From: Polaromonas sp. UBA5171
Lineage (GTDB): Bacteria; Pseudomonadota; Gammaproteobacteria; Burkholderiales; Burkholderiaceae_C
Length of the DNA stretch: 64,000 bases
NCBI GenBank assembly: GCA_002413395.1
Contig: DHWX01000029.1
Coordinates: forward strand, 1 to 64,000
Direction of reading: 5' to 3'
The first letter of the stretch is position 1. Each line of letters starts with the position of its first letter. Under the pieces are notes generated by a model. The model saw only the letters and a list, made by a program, of their open reading frames with translations. It did not search any database and was not told where the DNA came from. The position numbers were made by a program, and so were the translations under genes. Shown here piece after piece: positions 39,207 to 49,445 of this stretch.

Positions 39207-39234
39207 ACATGAAAAATCGCGCTCGCCTTACCCC

Positions 39235-42200
39235 ATGCTGACCGCCATTGTCCGTTTTGCCATTCGCTTGCGCGGTGTGGTGATTAGCCTAGCGTGTCTG
39301 CTGGCCGGCTACGGCATCTATACGCTTTATCAGTCAAGGCTGGATGTCTTCCCGGAGTTCGCTCCGCCCATGGCGATCATCCAGACCGAAGCGCCGGGCT
39401 TGTCGAGCGAACAAGTCGAAGTATTGGTCACTCAGCCGATCGAGAACGCGATGGGCGGCACGCTCGGGCTCAAAACAATGCGCTCCAAATCGCTGCAGGG
39501 CTTGTCCATGGTAAGCATGACTTTTCGCGGCAGCATGGATGTCTACCGCGCTCGGCAGTTGGCGTCCGAACGTCTCGGCAGTGTTGCGGGCAAGCTACCG
39601 CGCGGGGTCAAGCCGCCCGCGCTGCTTCCGCTTAGTTCATCGACCAGCGTGGCGATGGTCATCGGCTTGACTTCCGATGTGCGCTCTCAAATGGAATTGC
39701 ACGACATCGCGGAATGGACCTTGCGGCCCCAGCTTCTCGGTCTGCCGGGCGTGGCCGACGTGGTGGTGTTCGGCGGCGATGTGCCGCAATTTCAGATTCA
39801 AGTCGACCCGCAAAAGCTGGTGCGTTATGGATTGTCCTTGCAGGAGGTGCTGAGCGCCGCCCAACGCTCGACGGGTGTACGTGGCGCGGGCTTTCTGGAA
39901 AACGCCAACCAGCGCATTGTCCTCAACACCGAAGGCCAGATACAAACCGCCGGTCAATTAGCCCAAGTTGTGGTGAGCTATAAGAATGGCGTTGGTATCC
40001 ATCTGGGCGATATCGCGCATGTCGTCATTGCGCCGGCGCCCGCAGTGGGTGCCGCATCCATCGGTAATCAGCCCGGCGTGATGCTGATCGTTGAAAGCCA
40101 ATATCGCGCGGATACGATGTCGGTCACCGAGTCGGTGGAGCAGGCGCTGGCGGGATTGAAACCCGTATTGGCCAGCAACCAAGTAACGCTGCATCCGGAT
40201 ATTTTCCGGCCTGCCAATTTTATCGTGGCCGCCATCGGCCATTTGCGCACTGCGCTGCTGCTGGGCGGCGTTCTGGTCATCGCCGTGCTGTTTTTATTCT
40301 TGCTCAATGTCCGAACGGCTTTTATCTCGGCCACGGCCATTCCCTTGTCTCTGCTGACGGCGGTGATCGTCCTGCGCTATTTCGGCGTCAGCCTGAATAC
40401 CATGACGCTCGGCGGATTGGCTATCGCATTGGGAGAAGTGGTGGATGACGCCATTGTGGATGTGGAAAATATTTTTCGCCGGCTGCGTGAAAACCAGGTG
40501 TTGGCAAAACCTTTATCCGCAGGGCGCGTGGTGCTCAAGGCCTCGATTGAAGTGCGCAGTGCGGTAGTGTTCGCGACTTTTATCGTCGCCCTGGTATTCC
40601 TGCCGGTGCTGACCTTGTCCGGCGTCGCCGGCAAATTGTTTGCGCCATTGGGCATCGCTTACATCCTTGCCATCCTGGCGTCCCTGGTCGTGGCCCTGAC
40701 GGTTACGCCGGCATTGGCTTACACGCTGTTGACGAGGAAGTCGCTGCAGGCGCAAGAGCCGCGACTGGTGCAAGGATTAAAGGCGCGCTATGGCAGCTTG
40801 CTGTCCCGCGTCGAGCACCGCTCGCGCTGGATTATTGCGGCGATCGCTGTGCTTTGCATCGCGGCGCTGGCAACACTGCCTTTCCTGAGCGGCAGCTTTA
40901 TTCCGGAGATGAAGGAAGGCCATTACATCGTACACATGGCGACGGCAGCCGGCACTTCTCTGGCCGAATCGATGCGAATTGGACGCGAGATCACACAGGC
41001 TTTAAGCAAAATTCCCGGCGTACGTCTGGTGGCCCAACGCGCCGGACGGGCCGCCGAGGTCGTGGATCCGGTGGGGGTCAACACCAGCGAATTTGAAGTC
41101 GATCTCAAGACCCTATCGGGGAGCGAACAGGCGCGCACTTTAACCGGCATCCAGCAGACGCTGGCGCGCTTTCCGGGCTTGACGACCTCCGCCAATACCT
41201 TCCTCACCGAACGCATAGACGAAACCATCTCCGGCTATACGGCGCCGGTGATCGTCAATATCTTCGGCAACGATCTCGATATTCTCGACAGCAAGGCACA
41301 GGAAATCGCCAAAGTGTTGAATCGCATCCCGGGCGCCATCGGCGTCAGCGTGCAATCGCCGCCCGGCACGCCACAGTTGGTGATTCAGCTCCGGCAGGAT
41401 CAATTGACCCGCTTCGGTTTCGAGCCGGTGGATGTGCTGGAGGCAATTCAGGCGGCATACAAAGGGGTCGAAGTCGCGCAAGTCTACGTCGGCAGTCGCG
41501 TCTATGACGTTGCCGTATCCTTAAGCCCCGCCAACCGTGAAAATCCGGTGCAAGTGGGATCACTGCCCTTGCGCAATCCGCAAGGCGTGACGGTTGCGCT
41601 CAAACAACTGGCCGATGTTTATCAATCCACCGGCCGTTATCAGATTCAACACACCGGCGGTCAACGCTTGCAAACCGTGGCATCCAGCGTGCGGGGGCAG
41701 CCGATAGGCGATTTTGTCGCAGCGGCGCAAACGCGGATCAAGCGGGAAGTGATTTTGCCGCACGGGACGTATGTGGTATTCGCCGGTGAAGCGCAGGCGC
41801 GGGCGCAATCGCAGCATGATTTGCTGGTTAACGCCGTCCTGGCGGGAATCGGCATTGTGCTGCTATTGTTCATGGCGTTGCGGAGCACGCGCGCGCTGCT
41901 GCTGGTTCTGGTGAATCTACCGTTTGCCTTGGTCGGCGGTGTGGCGACCGTGCTGATCACGGGCGGCAATCTGACGCTGGGCTCCTTGATCGGCTTTGTC
42001 ACCTTGTTCGGTATTACCTTGCGCAATTCGATCATGCTCATTTCCCATTACGCGCATCTGGTGGACCGGGAAGGCATGGTCTGGGGGCCGGAAGCAGCTA
42101 ACCGTGGCGCATCCGAGCGGCTGGTGCCGATTCTGATGACGGCCCTGGTCACCGGTCTTGGCTTGTTGCCGCTGGCAATGTACAGCGGGGCGCCCGGCAA

Positions 42201-42342
42201 TGAAATCGAAGGGCCGATGGCGGTTGTCATCCTGGGTGGCCTGATTACGTCGACCGTTCTAAATCTGCTGGTGCTGCCGATGCTGGCTTTGCGCTTCGGG
42301 CGCTTTGAGAAAAAGACGGATGATCCAGGCATCGCGCGTTGA
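39235..42342 (+). CDS. Heavy-metal-efflux RND permease, CzcA/CusA family
   Basis: This 1035-residue inner membrane pump has the RND layout: TM1, a large periplasmic loop, TM2-6, a second loop and TM8-12. The HME-type TM4 motif is GEVVDDAIVDVEN at residues 400-412, with acidic residues for proton transfer. This differs from the DFG...DGAVV form of CzcA and may indicate another metal specificity. The N-terminal PIENAMGGTLGLKTMRSKSLQGLS resembles HME pumps rather than drug pumps. ATG 39235 is chosen. The gene appears complete although its surroundings are broken. Confidence 0.9.
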   Translation: MLTAIVRFAIRLRGVVISLACLLAGYGIYTLYQSRLDVFPEFAPPMAIIQTEAPGLSSEQVEVLVTQPIENAMGGTLGLKTMRSKSLQGLSMVSMTFRGSMDVYRARQLASERLGSVAGKLPRGVKPPALLPLSSSTSVAMVIGLTSDVRSQMELHDIAEWTLRPQLLGLPGVADVVVFGGDVPQFQIQVDPQKLVRYGLSLQEVLSAAQRSTGVRGAGFLENANQRIVLNTEGQIQTAGQLAQVVVSYKNGVGIHLGDIAHVVIAPAPAVGAASIGNQPGVMLIVESQYRADTMSVTESVEQALAGLKPVLASNQVTLHPDIFRPANFIVAAIGHLRTALLLGGVLVIAVLFLFLLNVRTAFISATAIPLSLLTAVIVLRYFGVSLNTMTLGGLAIALGEVVDDAIVDVENIFRRLRENQVLAKPLSAGRVVLKASIEVRSAVVFATFIVALVFLPVLTLSGVAGKLFAPLGIAYILAILASLVVALTVTPALAYTLLTRKSLQAQEPRLVQGLKARYGSLLSRVEHRSRWIIAAIAVLCIAALATLPFLSGSFIPEMKEGHYIVHMATAAGTSLAESMRIGREITQALSKIPGVRLVAQRAGRAAEVVDPVGVNTSEFEVDLKTLSGSEQARTLTGIQQTLARFPGLTTSANTFLTERIDETISGYTAPVIVNIFGNDLDILDSKAQEIAKVLNRIPGAIGVSVQSPPGTPQLVIQLRQDQLTRFGFEPVDVLEAIQAAYKGVEVAQVYVGSRVYDVAVSLSPANRENPVQVGSLPLRNPQGVTVALKQLADVYQSTGRYQIQHTGGQRLQTVASSVRGQPIGDFVAAAQTRIKREVILPHGTYVVFAGEAQARAQSQHDLLVNAVLAGIGIVLLLFMALRSTRALLLVLVNLPFALVGGVATVLITGGNLTLGSLIGFVTLFGITLRNSIMLISHYAHLVDREGMVWGPEAANRGASERLVPILMTALVTGLGLLPLAMYSGAPGNEIEGPMAVVILGGLITSTVLNLLVLPMLALRFGRFEKKTDDPGIAR

Positions 42343-42448
42343 ACTGCCCGGCCTCGAAGAGGTGGATAACGCCTGGAGGGTTGGCGCAACCCATTGCGCG
42401 GGGCTGGGTGTGGCCTCAAGGATACAGTCCATGCTAACCGGGAACGAT

Positions 42449-42637
42449 GGACTCACGGTCCACTCGCTGAAGGCGGAACTGTTCTACTGAGTGAAGATTA
42501 CGTTCTCGCAGACCTTGGGGACGGCACTGGGTGACTGGACGGCAGATACGGCAGGATTCGGTTACAGCGCAGCCGCGATCGTGTTTAGCGCGCTATTGAT
42601 CTTGGTCAGCGGCACTATTCGCCTTCATTCTGACTAG
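42449..42637 (+). pseudogene. DUF347/COG4705 membrane protein fragment with nonsense codon
   Basis: Reading from 42449 gives GLTVHSLKAELFY, then TGA at 42488-42490, then in the same frame VKITFSQTLGTALGDWTADTAG and further to TAG at 42635-42637. Together this resembles the last conserved part of DUF347 (COG4705) membrane proteins, where a Trp codon would stand at the TGA. The rest of the gene is missing on the left. Proteins of this family are often found near metal-responsive two-component genes. Confidence 0.6.
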
Positions 42638-42694
42638 CATTTTGCTATTCAAGCAAAGAGCAGCCAGAACGGCGCATTAAATTATCGTTATCTG
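42635..42694 (+). repeat. 60-bp direct repeat, right copy
   Basis: This matches 36474-36533 at 58/60 positions. Here it follows the DUF347 fragment, sharing its TAG stop, and runs into the Tn3-family end, whose first G is the last base of the repeat. The two copies suggest the ancestral order DUF347 gene, repeat, response regulator. Confidence 0.95.
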
Positions 42695-42731
42695 GGGTCG
42701 TCTCAGAAAATGGAAAATAAAGCACGCTAAG
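42694..42731 (+). repeat. Tn3-family 38-bp terminal inverted repeat
   Basis: The 38 bases begin GGGGTCGTCTCAG and end AAAGCACGCTAAG, the hallmark of Tn21-branch Tn3 transposon ends (GGGG...ACGCTAAG). It points inward to the right, toward the tnpA fragment. The matching opposite end was not found in the window. Confidence 0.85.
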
Positions 42732-42817
42732 CTATTTTGGAGCGGCTCAGTACCAGCTAAGCCAGCTTCCGTAGTCTCTTCATTGCGCAAATCCTTGCGT
42801 TCCTTTGGAGAAACACT

Positions 42818-43237
42818 ATGAATCGCTACAGCAAACTTTCCATCTTGGCGGCCAAGCATCAACAACAATTCCAGGCTTCTGGCAAGGCGATCAACGACAA
42901 GGTGCGGATGTATGGGCGTATCGGTCAGGTGCTGATCGAGACCAAACAAAACGGCGGCGATCCGTTCGCCGCCATTGAGACCGTCATGCCGTGGGACACC
43001 TTCGCCGCCAGCGTCACCGAGGCGCAAACACTGGCGCGGCCTGCAGACTTTGATTTCTTGCACCACATTGGCGAAAGCTACGCCACCTTGCGCCGCTACG
43101 CGCCGCAGTTCCTCGACGTGCTCAAGCTGCGAACTGCGCCCGCCGCCAAGGGTGTGCTCGATGCCATCGACGTGCTGCGCGGCATGAATAGCGACAGCGC
43201 CCGCAAGTTGCCTGACCTATTCCGACCGCGTGATTGA
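42818..43237 (+). pseudogene. Internal fragment of a Tn3-family transposase (TnpA)
   Basis: ATG 42818 opens a 139-codon frame. [19 protein letters not shown] and [22 protein letters not shown], with [21 protein letters not shown], match a middle portion of the roughly 990-residue TnpA of Tn3 transposons. Neither the N-terminal DNA-binding part nor the C-terminal DDE catalytic part is present. After ARKLP the frame runs into the duplicated creA sequence at 43211 and stops at 43237 after seven foreign residues. Confidence 0.75.
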
Positions 43238-43311
43238 AGGCTTCCCGCAAAACAGCGTGACCGCGGTGCCGGTGCCTGCCGGAACGATGATTCCCGTGAA
43301 GTGACCTGGCC
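43211..43311 (+). repeat. 101-bp direct duplication, right copy
   Basis: This is identical to 36255-36355. It is joined on the left to the tnpA fragment at the shared bases CCTGAC, and on the right to what is probably the native creA-cbpA intergenic sequence. Confidence 0.97.
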
Positions 43312-43419
43312 AGCGCCTGATCCGCTGAAAAATTTGAGCCGATACCGATGTCCTGCACGCGGCGGGCGAATTTTCGGCTATCGTTCCATGTGACGTGCAT
43401 TTCCTTCTGAAAGTTTTTC

Positions 43420-44421
43420 ATGGAATTCAAGGACTACTACAAAATCATGGGGCTGGCGCGCGACGCGACGGCCGACGACATCAAGCGCGCGTACCGCAAG
43501 CTGTCGCGAAAATACCACCCCGACGTGAGCAAGGAAAAAAACGCCGAAGCGCGTTTCAAGGAGCTGGGCGAAGCCTACGAAGTCTTGAAAGAACCCGAAA
43601 AGCGCGCCGCCTACGACCAGCTCGGCGCCAACTGGAAAGCCGGACAGGATTTCCGCCCGCCACCCGAGTGGAACGCTGGCGCTGAATATCCCGGGCGCGG
43701 TTTTGAGCAGAGCTTTGGCTCCGGTGACGGCGGAGATTACAGCGACTTCTTTGAAACCCTGTTCCGCCAGGGCTTTGCCGGCGCCGGGCAAAAAGGTGGC
43801 GGCCACAGTGCGGACCGCCGCGCCAGCTTCAGTGCCCGGGGCGAAGACCACCACGCCAAAATCCAGATCGACCTGGAAGACTCCTACAGTGGCACCACAC
43901 GCACGCTCAGCCTGCGCGTGCCCGAGATGGACGCGCAGGGACATGTGGTGGCGCACGAGCACCAGATCACCTTCACCGTTCCCAAGGGCATCAGGGCTGG
44001 CCAGCATATCCGGCTGGCCGGGCAAGGCGCACCAGGCATGGGCGCGGGCGGCGCGGGCGATTTGTACCTGGAGGTGGAATTCCGGCCCCGCTCGCCGGGC
44101 AGCGTGGATTACCGCGTCGACAAGCACGATGTCTATCTGGACTTTCCCGTGTCACCGTGGGAAGCCGCGCTCGGTGCCGAAGTGCAGGCACCCACGCCGA
44201 CCGGGCCGGTTGAAGTCAAAATTCCGGTGGGCTCGCCGACCGGACGCAAGCTGCGGCTCAAGGGGCGCGGCCTGCCGGGTGCCACGCCAGGTGATTTTTA
44301 CCTGGTGCTGCAGATTGTGGTGCCCGCCGCGGAAAACGATTCCGCCAAATCGTTTTATGCGGGCATGGCCAAGCAATTCCACACCTTTAAGCCACGCGCC
44401 AAACTGGGAGAAAAGTCATGA
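43420..44421 (+). CDS. cbpA: Curved DNA-binding protein CbpA, DnaJ-class co-chaperone
   Basis: This 333-residue protein has an N-terminal J domain (residues 5-70) with the HPD motif in KYHPDVSKE, a Gly/aromatic-rich linker, and the two C-terminal substrate-binding domains (FTVPKGIRAGQHIRLAGQG and VEVKIPVGSPTGRKLRLKGRG). It lacks the zinc-finger region of DnaJ, as expected for CbpA. It stimulates DnaK and binds DNA. Its stop overlaps the start of cbpM. It lies just right of the islet. Confidence 0.95.
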   Translation: MEFKDYYKIMGLARDATADDIKRAYRKLSRKYHPDVSKEKNAEARFKELGEAYEVLKEPEKRAAYDQLGANWKAGQDFRPPPEWNAGAEYPGRGFEQSFGSGDGGDYSDFFETLFRQGFAGAGQKGGGHSADRRASFSARGEDHHAKIQIDLEDSYSGTTRTLSLRVPEMDAQGHVVAHEHQITFTVPKGIRAGQHIRLAGQGAPGMGAGGAGDLYLEVEFRPRSPGSVDYRVDKHDVYLDFPVSPWEAALGAEVQAPTPTGPVEVKIPVGSPTGRKLRLKGRGLPGATPGDFYLVLQIVVPAAENDSAKSFYAGMAKQFHTFKPRAKLGEKS

Positions 44422-44744
44422 ACGCGACCCACCTTCTTGCGAACTTCACCGGCTTCATCCTCGAAGAGCAGACCGAGTTGACCCTGGACGATCTCTGCCG
44501 CGCCTGTGCCGCGCAAACCGACCTGATTGTCGAGCTGGTGAACGAAGGCGCGCTCAGCCCGCAGGGCGACCAACCCGATCAGTGGCACTTTACCGGCGTG
44601 CACTTGCAGCGCGCCCGCGTGGCGCTGCGCTTGCAAAACGATCTGGGCGTCAACCTCGCGGGCGCGGCGCTGGCGCTGGAACTGCTTGATGAACTGGACA
44701 CCCTGCGGGCACGCGTGCAAATGCTGGAGGTGACCGGACGCTGA
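44418..44744 (+). CDS. cbpM: Chaperone modulator CbpM
   Basis: CbpM binds the J domain of CbpA and inhibits it. The 108-residue protein has a MerR-like N-terminal helix-turn-helix fold (LTLDDLCRACAAQTDLIVELVNEGAL) and a coiled C-terminal helix (LELLDELDTLRARVQML). Start ATG overlaps the cbpA stop (ATGA), which gives coupled translation and fits the 1:1 partner role. Confidence 0.92.
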   Translation: MNATHLLANFTGFILEEQTELTLDDLCRACAAQTDLIVELVNEGALSPQGDQPDQWHFTGVHLQRARVALRLQNDLGVNLAGAALALELLDELDTLRARVQMLEVTGR

Positions 44745-44785
44745 TCCGGCGCGGCGGCACCCCGCGCCCCGCTATCATCCATGCG

Positions 44786-48268
<3,483 letters not shown>

Positions 48269-48327
48269 AAATTCCGCGGCATCAGGCCACACCGACAATA
48301 AATTTTGCAATACCAAGGAAGCACCGG

Positions 48328-49423
48328 ATGAACCAGAATACTGGATCACTCAAAAACAGGAATCTGCCGCTGGCTGAACTATCGCAGCTGAGCCACGCGC
48401 AGGAAAGTCATTTGCTGGGGGCCATTTGTCATGCCGGGGTTCCGCTGAAATATCCAGCGGAAGGCATCCATCGACGCCCCTTTGCTTCAGGTGTCGATGC
48501 CGCTCATCGGCGAGATGAAATTCGCACCCCCGGATCATGCAGACAATTGGTCCGTACCGGCTGACGCCGTATGCGAGGCCTGGTTGAGTGGTTCAGCCCT
48601 GGAAAAAGGCCAATCGGGTGATATTCGTTACCGCCGCGATGGCAACACCTTGTTTGGTGTGATCGCACTTGCTGAAAGCGACCCCCTGTCGGCCGTGGCG
48701 GCGTCTCCGTTGCAACATACCACTGAGCGTGCCTATCGGCAAATATTCGAGTTGCTTGAAGTGCTTGGCTATCCCTTTATCTTTCGGCTTTGGAACTATA
48801 TGGCGGACATCAATGGTCATAGCCATGGTCTGGAACGCTACCGCCAGTTCAATCTTGGGCGCCAGGATGCGTTTATTGCGTGTCGGCGTGACGTGGTTGG
48901 CAATGTGCCTGCCGCCTGCGCGCTGGGCGCAACAGGTGGTCCGCTGAGCATCGCTTTTCTGGCTGGAAAAAAGCCACCGCTGGCAATAGAAAACCCGCGA
49001 CAGGTGAGCGCCTACGATTATCCGCAAAGCTACGGTCCGCGCAGCCCGACGTTCTCGCGCGCCAGCCTGGTTCGCATGGATTCTGACGCGGTTTTGTTTA
49101 TCTCTGGTACTGCCAGCATAGTCGGGCATTGCACGATGCATCCCGGAGACGTGCAGGAACAGACGCGTGAAACCCTGAGAAATATTGAGGCCATCCTGCA
49201 AGCTGCAAACCTTCAGGCTGGCAGACCGCTGTTTTCGCTCAGCAATATGTCTTATCGCGTTTACGTGCGTCACAGCGCTGATTTGGCGGCCATACGGGAA
49301 GTCATGCGCATGCGGATAGGCGCGGGCTTCAATGCCATTTTCCTGCAAGCAGATGTATGCCGTCAGGAATTGCTGATTGAAATTGAAGCCAGCGCGTCAG
49401 TTCCCGCGCAGTCGGTGCCGTGA
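48328..49423 (+). CDS. Chorismatase (FkbO/XanB2-like) with a probable frameshift
   Basis: The main frame carries the signatures of the chorismate-hydrolysing FkbO/Hyg5/XanB2 family: RLWNYMADINGHSHGLERYRQFN, AIENPRQVSAYDYPQSYGPRSP and LFISGTASIVGHCTMHPGDVQEQTRETL. Its open part starts only near TTG 48482. The missing N-terminus (MNQNTGSLKNRN, ESHLLGAICHAGVPL) is encoded in another frame from ATG 48328; the two join at about 48469, where one extra base in ATCCATCGAC would explain the shift. Corrected, the protein has about 364 residues, near the family size. Products could be 3- or 4-hydroxybenzoate or a dihydroxycyclohexadiene acid. The gene is not in a visible biosynthetic cluster. Confidence 0.75.
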
Positions 49424-49445
49424 TGCAAAGATCGACGGCGCCAAC

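Larger units (their letters stand above)
36356..43210. mobile_element. Metal-efflux islet inserted behind creA
   Basis: The block lies between two identical 101-bp copies of the creA 3' end. It carries a truncated response regulator, an intact outer membrane factor/adaptor/RND permease operon, a DUF347 fragment, a Tn3-family terminal repeat and an internal Tn3 transposase fragment. A 60-bp direct repeat occurs near both ends. No integrase, resolvase or complete transposase is present, so it cannot move on its own. The right junction has tnpA running into the creA copy at a shared CCTGAC. Immediately after the left copy, 36356-36473 holds no recognised gene. I infer acquisition from debris of a metal-resistance transposon followed by illegitimate recombination. 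Confidence 0.85.

Noticed and set aside
36255..43311. Classical integrative element with attL/attR
   Set aside because: No integrase or recombinase gene and no tRNA target are present; the 101-bp duplication lies at a protein gene, so the term islet is used.
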